A stretch of 64,000 nucleotides of DNA from Robertmurraya sp. FSL R5-0851 (GCF_038002965.1 NZ_JBBOOE010000002.1:310001-374000); one strand, 5' to 3'. Counted from the first letter of the stretch, positions 1-9,246 are shown. Notes: generated by a model not told the origin, from the letters alone. Numbers and translations are program-made.

Positions 1-93
1 CATTTCAAATAAAGGGGAAATCTTACATTCCACCGTACAATTGCTATTAATAGTTGCTATGGTAAAAACAGCCATAAAATCACTAACTTTCAT
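1..93 (-). CDS. Unidentified gene start, runs off left edge
   Basis: Thirty-one open codons with a start but no stop, leaving the window at base 1. The ATG shares one base with the stop of the ATP-grasp gene upstream (TAATG), a typical sign of translational coupling, so it is probably the next gene of the same operon. The peptide begins MKVSDFMAVFTIATI and contains two cysteines three residues apart from a valine-glutamate pair. It is too short to assign to a family. It shows that the biosynthetic-looking operon continues beyond the window. Confidence 0.5.
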   Translation of the reverse strand, partial: MKVSDFMAVFTIATINSNCTVECKISPLFEM

Positions 94-1292
94 TAATATA
101 TTTTAATAAGTAAATTTTTTATAAAGGAATTAAATGATTGTTTATTTGATTCTCTTGAATTTGAACTTACAATGATATGTCCTGCACGACTATAAGAATC
201 AGCCGTCTCCTTTACTTTTTCACCAATATTATAATATATATCCCATTCTTTGATATTTTCATCACTGATTTTATCTGAAAATCCTTTACTTAATAATATT
301 CCTTCTGCAAATGTTAAAAACTTGATTGAACTATGCTTGACGTGTTTAGTCATTACCAATTCTAAAACAGATGGATCATAATAAGATCTTATACCTATTT
401 CATACTGATCTATACCGGTTGAAAGGGTATGCAAATAGGGGATGTAATCACCACCTGGTCTAGTATGCATTTCAATAATAACTATTTTATTGTTCTTATT
501 ATCCCATTTAACTTCAATATGACTAGGGCCATATTCTACTCCTATTAATGTTAGAGATTCCTTTGTTAAGTGTATAATTTGATCATATAAGTCCTGATTT
601 AGGGATGCTGGAACAGAATGTCCAGTTTCAATAAAGTTCGGTTTTCCAGTTGTGTCTTTCTCAGTTATTCCTAATATAAAATGCTTCCCTTTTGAAGAAA
701 TTGCTTCAATACTATACTCAGGTCCTTCTATATATGGTTCAACTATCCACTTTGTATCATTGTCTTCCTTATTCTTCAGATGCCATTCTGTCCATTCCTC
801 ATGATTTTCAATAAAAGAGACATTTTTACTACCATAACCATCGAGGGGCTTGATAATAAAGGGAGTTTGAATCGGTAATTCCTGATGATGAAAATTACTA
901 ATAAGGCCTGCTTTATAGTTTAATTTTAGTATATCACTCTTTAAAAATATTTTTCTCATAAGTGATTTATTTCTAGTGGATTCTATAACTTCAAGGTGAT
1001 TAGTAGGTAAATTTAGTTTTTCGCTGATAATTGAAGCAGATTTTAACCCTAATTCTGTAAAACTTATTACTAAGTCAATCTTCTTATAAATTTTTAAAAT
1101 ATCATTAACCTTTTGATATATCTCTTCTTCATCCTCTAAACTATTTACAATAATAATACTCTCTGCTTGATCGGTAACTTTAGTAGAGATACCTGTAGAT
1201 CTAGGACTAATTACTATGACTTTAAAACCAAGATTTTTTCCTGCTAACACTCCAAATTCGCTAGCACCTAATATAATTAAAACTTTATCCAT
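93..1292 (-). CDS. ATP-grasp carboxylate-amine ligase A
   Basis: An ATP-grasp enzyme of about 399 residues. The family activates a carboxylate as acyl phosphate and joins it to an amine; relatives include BacD-type dipeptide ligases and carnosine synthases. An N-terminal nucleotide-fold-like segment (IILGASEFGVLAG) precedes the ATP-grasp core, with FIIKPLDGYGSKNV (lysine and glycine loop), WIVEPYIEGPEYSIEA, and the Mg-binding IIEMHTRPGGDYIP near residue 275. A GGAG eight bases upstream selects the ATG at 1292 over an in-frame GTG at 1301. It overlaps the end of the second ATP-grasp gene by eight bases, so the two are co-translated. Two different ligases in one operon suggest two amide or ester bonds, or a ligase plus a tailoring ligase. 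Substrates cannot be read from sequence. Confidence 0.85.
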   Translation of the reverse strand: MDKVLIILGASEFGVLAGKNLGFKVIVISPRSTGISTKVTDQAESIIIVNSLEDEEEIYQKVNDILKIYKKIDLVISFTELGLKSASIISEKLNLPTNHLEVIESTRNKSLMRKIFLKSDILKLNYKAGLISNFHHQELPIQTPFIIKPLDGYGSKNVSFIENHEEWTEWHLKNKEDNDTKWIVEPYIEGPEYSIEAISSKGKHFILGITEKDTTGKPNFIETGHSVPASLNQDLYDQIIHLTKESLTLIGVEYGPSHIEVKWDNKNNKIVIIEMHTRPGGDYIPYLHTLSTGIDQYEIGIRSYYDPSVLELVMTKHVKHSSIKFLTFAEGILLSKGFSDKISDENIKEWDIYYNIGEKVKETADSYSRAGHIIVSSNSRESNKQSFNSFIKNLLIKIY

Positions 1293-2514
1293 TAGTAACA
1301 CTCCATTCTAAGCTATTTATAGCCTCTTTAGCAGCTTCTTGGGCCTCTTCTTTTGTATCACCCTTTGTAATAATATAACCTAACCGGTTGTAGCTGCTTT
1401 TTATGCCTGTTGAGCTATAAGGTAATTTATTAATACTCATTCTTACATAACCTTTTGTATCTTTAACCTTATCAACTCCATTCACTTCTGTATATTCCCC
1501 TAAAGATGTCGGCAGAGCGAACTGAATGGATGCATATTTCTCTTTCTTATCACCAATATTCGGTTTAGTACCTATAGCTTGGAGTACAACATGCTCTACC
1601 ATGTTTATACCTGTAGCTATCTCTACTAATTTTGGTATACAATCCCCGGCCAATCTGGGGTTTATTTCCACTAAATATAAATTGTTTTCGTTAATAAAAA
1701 ACTCAATGTGGGAGGCTCCAAAGTTAAGTCCAAATAATTCGAGTAATTTTGATAGATTTTCTTCTAGGTTAGTAAAAGGAAAATCTAAGGGGCCAGTTAC
1801 ATGACCACATTCAACTGAATGCTCACCAAAGGTTTCTTTCTCGGTAATGGAAACAAGCTTCCATTGTAAATCGGTATATATCATTTCAGCAGAATACTCT
1901 TTTCCGATTATTAACTCTTCAATAAGCCATTCTTCTGCTAATTGATACCCACGTTCATTTGTTTTTCTTTTAATCTCAGTTGTTAATGAGTTTCTTAATT
2001 GTTCTTCATTTTTACAGACCGTTACTCCGTTGCTTCCACTATCATCTACTGGTTTAATTACACATGGGAAATTCAATTTTAATTGGTCAAGGTTTTCTAT
2101 AGAAGAAACAGCATTGTACTCTGGTTGAGAAATTAAATTAAATTCATTTTTTATAATGTGATCACGCATTTTTCTTTTGTTTCTAACTTTTTCTAAAGAA
2201 CATGTTTTATGACCAGGCAAATTAAGTTCATTCGCCAATGATGCTGCTGGCAAGAGGTGATAATCATCAAATGCTAAAACTCCTGAAAAACTCAATTGCT
2301 TCTCATTAATTACATACTTCATTTGATCAATATCATAAGTATCAATAACTAGAAATTCGTCTGCAATTTTACTCGGATGATCCTCTTGCATAGAATTATA
2401 CTGACCAAAATCAGATGTCCAAAAATGAACTTTATAACCCTTCTCCTTTGCTATTTTCATAGCTTTTGATCCGGTTCCTGTAGTATTGGTCTCAAGAAAT
2501 AAAATGTTTTTCAT
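1285..2514 (-). CDS. ATP-grasp carboxylate-amine ligase B
   Basis: A second ATP-grasp protein, 409 residues, clearly related to but distinct from its downstream neighbour. The core motifs are CVIKPVDDSGSNGV, WLIEELIIGKEYSAEM and LVEINPRLAGDCIPKL, the last holding the metal-binding Glu and Asn. The N-terminal part (LETNTTGTGSKAMKIA) looks like the pre-ATP-grasp domain. Its ATG overlaps the MFS stop as ATGA and follows a GAGGAG. The pairing of an ATP-grasp ligase with an MFS exporter recalls bacD-bacE of bacilysin synthesis; this is a family analogy, not proof of a dipeptide product. Confidence 0.85.
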   Translation of the reverse strand: MKNILFLETNTTGTGSKAMKIAKEKGYKVHFWTSDFGQYNSMQEDHPSKIADEFLVIDTYDIDQMKYVINEKQLSFSGVLAFDDYHLLPAASLANELNLPGHKTCSLEKVRNKRKMRDHIIKNEFNLISQPEYNAVSSIENLDQLKLNFPCVIKPVDDSGSNGVTVCKNEEQLRNSLTTEIKRKTNERGYQLAEEWLIEELIIGKEYSAEMIYTDLQWKLVSITEKETFGEHSVECGHVTGPLDFPFTNLEENLSKLLELFGLNFGASHIEFFINENNLYLVEINPRLAGDCIPKLVEIATGINMVEHVVLQAIGTKPNIGDKKEKYASIQFALPTSLGEYTEVNGVDKVKDTKGYVRMSINKLPYSSTGIKSSYNRLGYIITKGDTKEEAQEAAKEAINSLEWSVTNG

Positions 2515-3707
2515 ATTTTCTTCTCCTCTAAATATTCTCTAGTCTGTATGAATTTATTATTAGATTTTAAGCTTAAAATATGGATTGTTAATATAAAGGC
2601 AGAAAGTACAAATAAAATTAAGAAAGTAAAATCATTAAAATACTGATAAAGATTTAAACCTACAAAACTTCCTAGGGACTCTCCCAATCCCCATACAACT
2701 CCAGCAACTCCAAATGCCCATGATGAGCTTAGTTCACCTCTATTAGCTACTAGTTCACTATCAATTGATGGGACCCATATAATTTCACTTATACTAAATA
2801 TAATTATAGCTATTACGACAAATGGAATTGTTGGGTTAAGCCACAAAACCATAAAAGAAATACCAATTAACACAAATGCAATTGAATACCATAATTCTTT
2901 ACGAATAAGAGGTTGAAATTTTGGAAAAACACCTTGAATCAGTATTACAGTTATCGCATTTATTGTAAAAAGTAGACCTATTGTTTTCCCAGTAAATTCT
3001 TGCGAAAATACAACTGGAAAAGTAGTAAATATTTGTGTATAAAGAAACCAGAAAATAGAAGAAAACAGTGTAAATCTTAAAAAAGTTTTAAATCCTTTAT
3101 TTTCTTTTCTGTATTTAATAAACTCAAAAATATTTAAACTTTCCTCTGATTTTTTTAATTGTATGTTAGGGAGAAGCAGAGCTATAAATCCAGCAAACAC
3201 ATAATTAAACATACTGATAATTAGTAGATTATTTGGATTCCAATCTAATACTAATCCCCCTAAAAGAGGACCAAGGGATGCTCCAACATTTACAGCAATA
3301 TTAAGTAACGCATAAGCATTTAGCCTTTTGGATTCTTCAAGCATTGAAATATGCGTTTTTAAGGCAATATTATATAAAGATATAAATATACCTAAAGTAA
3401 TAACAAATAATAGAAGTATAAAATAGTTAGTGGAATAGGTAATCACTAGAAGTGTTAAGGAAGAACCAAATAAGCCAATAAGTAAACTTTGTTTTAGTCC
3501 AAGCTTATTGATAATTCCTCCAACAAAAGCACTTCCTGCCTTGGACATAAAAGTAAATGCTGCAACTATAAAACTAGCCTTACTAATCTCTATATCTTTC
3601 ACCTCTACCAACCAAAGTGAAAGGAGAGGAATTATTGAAAAAAAACCAATCGAATTAAAAACCCTGATAAAAAAGCTTAATACTCCTTCATTTTTTATTT
3701 TATACAT
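2511..3707 (-). CDS. MFS transporter, probable exporter
   Basis: A major facilitator of about 398 residues with twelve hydrophobic segments and an MFS-type loop after the second helix (KLGLKQSLLIGLFGSS). It sits between a PLP enzyme and two ATP-grasp ligases, with overlaps on both sides, so it most likely moves the substrate or exports the product of the cassette and may give self-protection. AGGAG eight bases upstream picks the ATG at 3707 (MYKIKNEG) over the upstream GTG at 3716. Direction of transport is inferred from context only. Confidence 0.85.
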   Translation of the reverse strand: MYKIKNEGVLSFFIRVFNSIGFFSIIPLLSLWLVEVKDIEISKASFIVAAFTFMSKAGSAFVGGIINKLGLKQSLLIGLFGSSLTLLVITYSTNYFILLLFVITLGIFISLYNIALKTHISMLEESKRLNAYALLNIAVNVGASLGPLLGGLVLDWNPNNLLIISMFNYVFAGFIALLLPNIQLKKSEESLNIFEFIKYRKENKGFKTFLRFTLFSSIFWFLYTQIFTTFPVVFSQEFTGKTIGLLFTINAITVILIQGVFPKFQPLIRKELWYSIAFVLIGISFMVLWLNPTIPFVVIAIIIFSISEIIWVPSIDSELVANRGELSSSWAFGVAGVVWGLGESLGSFVGLNLYQYFNDFTFLILFVLSAFILTIHILSLKSNNKFIQTREYLEEKKI

Positions 3708-4758
3708 AAACAACACTCCTAGAGAGTTTTTTTACAACCGTCTTTATTATTTCTGAAGCTTTATAAATATCCTCCCTAGATATATGCCGATTAATCACTA
3801 TCCTTACCAAACCAGGTAACCAAGGAAAAAGTAATAATCCGTACTCTTCACATAATCTTAAAAATTCATTTGTGTTGTTAGTTAAGCTATTTATGTTTAT
3901 AAAGATCATGTTGGTTTCTATGCTTTCAACATTTATTGAAATCTCTGGAATTTCATTTAGTAAAACAGCCATCTCTTTTGTAAGTTGATGATCTTTTTTT
4001 ATTTTTATAAGGTGATAATCCAATGCGTATTGAGCTGCAGCAGCATACATTCCAATTTGGTGTAATCCCCCTCCAAACTGCTTTCTTAATGCTCTAGCAG
4101 ACTGTATAAAATCTTCACTCCCCATAAGCATTGAGCCATAAGGTGCACCCAGTCCTTTTGCGAAACAAACACTTAAGGAATCAACATTTCTTGCATATTC
4201 CTTTAAAGGAACTCCAGTAGCAATATGGGCATTAAATAACCTTGCTCCATCCATATGGAGTGAGATACCTATTTCTCTTGTGTAGTTGTACAAACTTTTA
4301 ATGGTTTCAATTGGGAAAGTCTTACCTTGATAATAATTTATTGTATTCTCAATAGTGACTAACTGTGGTTTCGAATATAGAGGCCCTCTCGGCTTTGAAT
4401 TTATTAATTCCTCGACATCGCCCTTATTAATAATCCCGTCTTTTTTTCTTACACAATTCAATACTGCTCTGCTAAGTATTGCAGTCGAAGCACTTTCATA
4501 AAAATTAATATGGTAATTTGCTTCGGTGATAATTTCATTTCCTTCTTCAACCTGGGCTTTTATTGCTATTTGATTAGCCATTGTTCCGCTAGGAACAAAC
4601 AGTGCCCCTTCTACTTCAAAAAGTTCTTTACAATAGTCTTCTAAATTATTTACACTTTCATCTTCACCGTAGCAATCATCACCTACAATAGCAGTCCTCA
4701 TTACTTCCCGCATTTCTTCAGATGGTTTTGTTAAAGTATCGCTTCTCATATCAATCAT
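3700..4758 (-). CDS. Threonine-aldolase-family PLP enzyme
   Basis: A fold-type I PLP enzyme of about 352 residues in the low-specificity threonine aldolase / beta-eliminating lyase family. The family cleaves beta-hydroxy amino acids or, in reverse, condenses glycine with an aldehyde. Visible features are the N-terminal MIDMRSDTLTKP, PSGTMANQIA (phosphate cup), HMDGARLFNA (cofactor Asp and Arg, about residue 168) and the Schiff-base lysine in CFAKGLGAPYGS (about residue 201). A TGAGGTG seven bases upstream fixes the ATG at 4758. As first gene of the cassette it could supply a beta-hydroxy amino acid to the two downstream ATP-grasp ligases; a purely catabolic aldolase would not be expected in that company. 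Confidence 0.85.
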   Translation of the reverse strand: MIDMRSDTLTKPSEEMREVMRTAIVGDDCYGEDESVNNLEDYCKELFEVEGALFVPSGTMANQIAIKAQVEEGNEIITEANYHINFYESASTAILSRAVLNCVRKKDGIINKGDVEELINSKPRGPLYSKPQLVTIENTINYYQGKTFPIETIKSLYNYTREIGISLHMDGARLFNAHIATGVPLKEYARNVDSLSVCFAKGLGAPYGSMLMGSEDFIQSARALRKQFGGGLHQIGMYAAAAQYALDYHLIKIKKDHQLTKEMAVLLNEIPEISINVESIETNMIFININSLTNNTNEFLRLCEEYGLLLFPWLPGLVRIVINRHISREDIYKASEIIKTVVKKLSRSVVYV

Positions 4759-4773
4759 TGTTTTGCACCTCAC

Positions 4774-4850
4774 AGAAGTATAGTTAATATGTAATTACAC
4801 ATTTACACAATTACGCAATTATATTATCATGTAATTAAGAGATAATCAAT
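4774..4850 (-). promoter_or_regulatory. AT-rich leader with repeated TAATTA motifs
   Basis: The sequence upstream of the aldolase-like gene carries the palindrome GTAATTAC (4791-4798), then CAATTACGCAATTA and a second GTAATTA (4831-4837). Repeats of this kind suggest a regulator-binding region for the cassette. No convincing sigma-A promoter could be assigned, and no regulator gene is visible nearby. Confidence 0.3.
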
Positions 4851-4910
4851 TCCCTTTTGGAAAATAATTGTTATTAGTGGAAATTACCAATAACTACCAA
4901 TTAATATTAC

Positions 4911-5060
4911 TGTTCAGATACTCATCAATTAATGAACATGGCATTATAAAATTAGTTTTCTACCTTTCTGTATTCAATAATTGTTCATAAACCCTGTAAA
5001 TAAATCTATGTTCAGATATTGCCATCCAATTAAGTTATGTTACGATAAAAAGCAGAATAA
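4911..5060 (+). other. Probable Tn3 res recombination site
   Basis: Upstream of the resolvase lies the 28-bp dyad TGTTCA...TGAACA (4911-4938), the size of a resolvase crossover subsite I. Two further TGTTCA half-sites follow at about 4982 and 5009. Three subsites directly before tnpR is the usual Tn3 res layout. Confidence 0.6.
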
Positions 5061-5079
5061 TCAAAAAAGGATGAAATAA

Positions 5080-5634
5080 ATGAAGGTAGGATATGCGCGC
5101 GTTTCCACAGGCATTCAAAATTTAGATTTACAACTAGATGCGCTTAAAGAACATGGCTGTGAAGAGATATTTACTGATAAGATCAGTGGTGCTAAAGATA
5201 AACGACAGGGATTAGAAGATGCTCTCCGTTTTGTTCGAACTGGTGATACTTTAGTGGTCTGGCGCTTGGATCGATTGGGAAGGAATATGCAACATCTTAT
5301 TAAGATTGTCAATGATCTCAATGATCAAGGCGTTAGTTTTCATAGCCTGCAAGAAAACATTACGATGGACAAGGCTAGCGCTACGGGACAGCTTATGTTT
5401 CATCTCTTTGCGGCTTTTGCCGAATTTGAGCGCAATCTTATTCACGAACGTTCGGCAGCTGGTCGTGCTGCAGCAAGAGCCAGAGGACGATTAGGAGGAA
5501 GACCGGAAAAGTTAGATAAGAAAGAATTAGAAATGTTAAAGACACTAGTGGCAAGTGGAACACCTATTACAGATATTGCTCAAATGTGGGGAGTTTCACG
5601 AACAACCGTTTATCGATACCTAGAAAAGAAATAA
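5080..5634 (+). CDS. tnpR: Tn3-family resolvase (serine recombinase)
   Basis: A 184-residue small serine recombinase that resolves transposition cointegrates at res. The catalytic domain begins MKVGYARVSTG with the nucleophilic serine at residue 9 and the arginine cluster VWRLDRLGRN; the long E-helix region and a C-terminal helix-turn-helix (TDIAQMWGVSRTTVYRYL) are complete. It is codirectional with the transposase ten bases downstream, the Tn21/Tn501-type order, which places any cargo on the far side of res, i.e. to the left. Confidence 0.93.
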   Translation: MKVGYARVSTGIQNLDLQLDALKEHGCEEIFTDKISGAKDKRQGLEDALRFVRTGDTLVVWRLDRLGRNMQHLIKIVNDLNDQGVSFHSLQENITMDKASATGQLMFHLFAAFAEFERNLIHERSAAGRAAARARGRLGGRPEKLDKKELEMLKTLVASGTPITDIAQMWGVSRTTVYRYLEKK

Positions 5635-5643
5635 ACTAAACTT

Positions 5644-8619
5644 ATGAAGGGACGGGAGGAAATGGCATCAAGGGGAAAGGAACTGCTTACAGCTGATCAA
5701 AGAGCAGAATTTGTAAGAATTCCGGCTGATATGACCGAACGGGAACTAGAAACCTACTATACTTTTTCTCAATATGACATGGAGATTATTAAAAGGCATA
5801 GAAGAGATCATAATCGTTTGGGATTTGCTGTCCAATTATGTGTACTGCGCTATCCCGGATGGTCTCTCACAGATGTTGAACCTATACCAGATTATGTAAT
5901 CCAATATATTGCTAAACAAATCAATGCTAATCCTGATTCTTTTTCTTTATATGCCCAACGTGACCCAACCAAGCATGAACATATGGAAGAGATTCGACAG
6001 GTATACGGATATCAGAATTTTTCTGTAAGTACATATCGGGAATTAGCTCAGTATCTTTTGAAGCATGCTCTTCAAAATGGTAATTCCATGTATCTGCTTC
6101 GAACTGTTCAAGAGGAACTTAGGAATCGAAAAATAATTCTTCCTGGAATGACTACAATAGAGAGGCTCGTGTGGGAAACCCGTCGTAGGGCAGAGGAAAA
6201 GATTTTTAAATCCTTAACCACCACTCTTTCATTGTGGCAAAAACATAAATTGGATCAACTTATAGATCCCTTTGTGGAAAGCAGGAAAACCCCATTAGCA
6301 TGGTTGAGAGAACTTCCCGGCCAATCATCACCTGATGCCTTTCTAAAAGTAATAGAGCGTTTAGAATATATTCGAGAGTTGAAACTGCCATTAAACATAA
6401 ATGAAGTTCATCCTAATCGATTACTTCAATTATCTCGCATTGGGGCTCGTTATGAACCCCATTCATTTCGTAGATTTAAAGACAATAAGAAATACGCCAT
6501 TCTTATAGCATATCTAGTAACATTAAGTCAGGATTTAATTGACCAAGCAATTGAAATTCATGATCGGCAAATGATGATTTTACAATCGAAAGGCCGTAAA
6601 ACCCAAGAGGAAATGCAAAGGGAAAATGGAAAAGCAGTTAATGAAAAAGTTGTTCATTTTGCAGATATTGGGGCTGCACTTATTCAAGCACGAGATGAAG
6701 GACTTGATCCATTTAGCACCATTGAAAAGGTAATGCCTTGGGATAAAATCGTTACTTCTGTTGAAGAGGCAAAAAAATTAGCTCGACCAATGGATTATGA
6801 TTACCTTGATTTGCTAGAGAATCGATTTACTTATCTGAGAAAGTATACCCCTACTCTTCTGAAATCATTAGAGTTTCGTTCTACAAAAGCAGCAGAACCA
6901 TTATTACGTGCATTAAAAACATTGAACGAAATGAATGAATCTGGAAAAAGAAAAGTACCAGATGAAGCTCCGTTAGATTTCGTTCCAAAACGATGGGAAA
7001 AGCATGTATACGATGAAGAAGGAACCATTAATCGGCATTATTATGAAATGGCTGCCCTTACAGAATTAAAAAATCATATTCGTTCAGGAGACGTATCTGT
7101 TGTCGGTAGTAGGCTCCATAAAGACTTTGAGGAGTACCTTGTTCCCAAAGATGAATGGACAACAACCAATCTAAAGGAAACTAGACTGGCGGTTCGTTCA
7201 TCAGCAGAGGAATATCTTGAAGAAAGAAGGAAGGCTCTAGCTGAACGCTTTACATGGATTTCAAATAATCTTGATAGTCTTGAAGGAGTAAATATAAAAA
7301 AAGCAAAACTTAGAGTGGATCGTTTGGAAAAGAATACCCCAGAAGATGCACGAACCTTCAGTTTATCCTTATATAATATGCTCCCAAGAATTAAGCTCAC
7401 TGATCTATTAATGGAGGTAGCGCACTGGACAGGATTTGACGAAATGTTAATACACGCTTCCACCAATCGCCCTCCGAAGGGAGAAGAAAAGGTCATTTTG
7501 ATGGCTGCACTTATGGCAATGGGAACAAATATTGGGTTGACTAAAATGGCAGATGCTACACCTGGAATTACTTATCACCAGATGGCCAATGCCGCACAAT
7601 GGCGATTGTATGATGATGCTATAAATCGAGCACAGGCAACTTTGGTAAATTTTCAACACAAACTTGCTCTAGCTTCTTATTGGGGAGATGGCTCTACATC
7701 TTCATCTGACGGAATGCGAGTACAAGTTGGTGTTTCATCGTTGCATGCGGAAGCAAATCCTCATTACGGTACCGGAAAGGGTGCAACTATTTATCGGTTT
7801 ACAAGTGATCAATTTTCTTCGTTTTATACGAAAGTCATTAATACCAATGCAAGAGATGCTGTCCATGTAATCGATGGGTTACTTCATCATGAAACAGAAT
7901 TAAATATTGAAGAGCATTTCACAGACACAGCTGGCTATACAGATTCAGTATTCGGATTAAGTCATTTGTTAGGTTTTCGTTTTGCGCCAAGGCTTCGTGA
8001 CTTAGCTGATTCCAAACTATACACAATTCAAAAGCCAAGTGATTTTCCTGACCTAGAAAAATTACTTCGTGGACGGATTAACACAAAGATTATTCAGGAA
8101 AACTTTGATGACGTACTCCGTTTAGCCCATTCGATTCGAGAAGGAAAAGTGTCTGGTTCGCTGATTATGGGGAAATTGGGGTCATATGCAAGACAAAACA
8201 AGTTAGCTACTGCCTTACGAGAAATGGGAAGAATCGAAAAGACTATTTTTATTTTAGATTACATATCTAATGAAGCTCTACGTAGGCGTATTCAACGAGG
8301 CTTAAATAAAGGAGAAGCTATGAATGGCTTGGCAAGAGCATTATTCTTTGGAAAACGAGGTGAATTACGAGAACGAGGACTGCAAGATCAACTTCAACGC
8401 GCAAGTGCTTTAAACATTATAATTAATGCCATTAGCGTATGGAATACCGTATACCTTACCGAAGCAACAAATTTGTTGAAGGAAAAAGGGGATTTGCGAG
8501 AATACTTGCTAAAACATATTTCACCCTTGGGATGGGAGCATATCAATTTTCTTGGTGAATACACCTTTGATATGAGGAAAATAGCTAGTTTAAATTCACT
8601 GCGTCCTCTTATTCAATAA
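5644..8619 (+). CDS. tnpA: Tn3-family transposase
   Basis: A full-length 991-residue Tn3 DDE transposase. The N-terminal DUF4158-like region (ADMTERELETYYTFSQYD, RHRRDHNRLGFAVQL) is followed by the long central DDE domain with SYWGDGSTSSSDGMRV, DGLLHHETELNIEEHFTDTAGYTD and RGLNKGEAMNGLARALFFGKRGE, and it ends LNSLRPLIQ. The start at 5644 has only a weak ribosome binding site; an in-frame ATG at 5662 lies close behind GGGAGGAA. The gene looks intact, so together with tnpR it could be active if the left terminal repeat exists outside the window. Confidence 0.95.
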   Translation: MKGREEMASRGKELLTADQRAEFVRIPADMTERELETYYTFSQYDMEIIKRHRRDHNRLGFAVQLCVLRYPGWSLTDVEPIPDYVIQYIAKQINANPDSFSLYAQRDPTKHEHMEEIRQVYGYQNFSVSTYRELAQYLLKHALQNGNSMYLLRTVQEELRNRKIILPGMTTIERLVWETRRRAEEKIFKSLTTTLSLWQKHKLDQLIDPFVESRKTPLAWLRELPGQSSPDAFLKVIERLEYIRELKLPLNINEVHPNRLLQLSRIGARYEPHSFRRFKDNKKYAILIAYLVTLSQDLIDQAIEIHDRQMMILQSKGRKTQEEMQRENGKAVNEKVVHFADIGAALIQARDEGLDPFSTIEKVMPWDKIVTSVEEAKKLARPMDYDYLDLLENRFTYLRKYTPTLLKSLEFRSTKAAEPLLRALKTLNEMNESGKRKVPDEAPLDFVPKRWEKHVYDEEGTINRHYYEMAALTELKNHIRSGDVSVVGSRLHKDFEEYLVPKDEWTTTNLKETRLAVRSSAEEYLEERRKALAERFTWISNNLDSLEGVNIKKAKLRVDRLEKNTPEDARTFSLSLYNMLPRIKLTDLLMEVAHWTGFDEMLIHASTNRPPKGEEKVILMAALMAMGTNIGLTKMADATPGITYHQMANAAQWRLYDDAINRAQATLVNFQHKLALASYWGDGSTSSSDGMRVQVGVSSLHAEANPHYGTGKGATIYRFTSDQFSSFYTKVINTNARDAVHVIDGLLHHETELNIEEHFTDTAGYTDSVFGLSHLLGFRFAPRLRDLADSKLYTIQKPSDFPDLEKLLRGRINTKIIQENFDDVLRLAHSIREGKVSGSLIMGKLGSYARQNKLATALREMGRIEKTIFILDYISNEALRRRIQRGLNKGEAMNGLARALFFGKRGELRERGLQDQLQRASALNIIINAISVWNTVYLTEATNLLKEKGDLREYLLKHISPLGWEHINFLGEYTFDMRKIASLNSLRPLIQ

Positions 8620-8624
8620 AATTA

Positions 8625-8664
8625 AAGCCGATATTTCTTTAGCGTAGGAAAAATCGGCTTTTTT
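8625..8664 (+). terminator. Terminator behind tnpA
   Basis: Stem AAGCCGAT / ATCGGCTT with a 20-base loop followed by a T run, just after the tnpA stop and inside the transposon. The same structure recurs at the relic Tn3 end near 30240. Confidence 0.75.
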
Positions 8665-8995
8665 CATGTCGAAATTTGCTTAGCGTATGTTTTGCGCTTT
8701 TTGTTGGTAGGACCCCTTCTTGTAGTTTTACAATTTGCTTTTTAAGATCCGAAATTTCTTCTAGTAATCTCTCAATCTTAGTTTGATCATCAATGCCTTC
8801 CTCAAAGGCTGTACCTTCCCATCTGTATGCTTCTATAAATCTATAAACCTCTTCCTCCAAAACTTCGTATACTCCACCGTTTTCAATGCTTTTAATATTC
8901 CCCTCACTTATCCAATGACTTACCAATTCTGTGTCACATTTGAAACCATACGAGTGTAACACGGCTGTTGTTTCTTTTAGGTTGAACGTATTCAT
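8639..8995 (-). pseudogene. Small HTH protein, 3' end replaced by Tn3 end
   Basis: The first 92 residues (8717-8995) look native: a helix-turn-helix-like N-terminus (LKETTAVLHSYGFKCDTELVSHW) followed by a short acidic coiled coil (KIERLLEEISDLKKQIVKLQE). From base 8716 the frame runs into the Tn3 terminal repeat, which encodes the remaining 26 residues (VLPTKSAKHTLSKFRHEK...). The natural C-terminus is therefore lost and a transposon-encoded tail added. AGGAGG lies 11 bases before the ATG. The precise family is not recognised; similar small HTH proteins are common on Bacillus mobile DNA. Confidence 0.55.
8679..8716 (+). repeat. Tn3 38-bp terminal inverted repeat (right)
   Basis: Read inward from 8716 it begins GGGGTCCTACCAACAAAAAG and ends ACGCTAAG, the size and GGGG start expected of a Tn3-family end. 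An identical 38-bp copy in the same orientation lies at 30294-30331. Confidence 0.85.
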
Positions 8996-9155
8996 GATTG
9001 TTGAATCCTCCTGATTTAATGATGTTTTTTCAAGCCTTTGCTGCTTATTAAGGGGACCATCAAATCCTTAAGTCAGCCCCTTAAACATAAGCCTTCTTAA
9101 TTTACTATAAATACTATAAAACTGAATACAGTTATCTAGGATTTAAAGAAACAAA

Positions 9156-9199
9156 AAAACGGATGACTTTACATTGAATACTGTAAAGTCATCCGTTTT
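9156..9199. terminator. Perfect 17-bp hairpin
   Basis: AAAACGGATGACTTTAC pairs with its exact complement across a ten-base loop, with A and T runs on both sides. It could be a bidirectional terminator or a remnant of an element end. Confidence 0.55.
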
Positions 9200-9246
9200 G
9201 GCTGGTTAAGATAATTCCGTTTTGCTGTCTGTACCCCTTATATGAA

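Larger units (their letters stand above)
4911..8716 (+). mobile_element. Tn3-family transposon, visible right part
   Basis: The res site, tnpR, tnpA and the right terminal inverted repeat are in order. No matching left repeat is seen anywhere upstream to base 1, so the element either extends beyond the window, in which case the 1-4758 cassette is its cargo, or has lost its left end. Confidence 0.7.
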
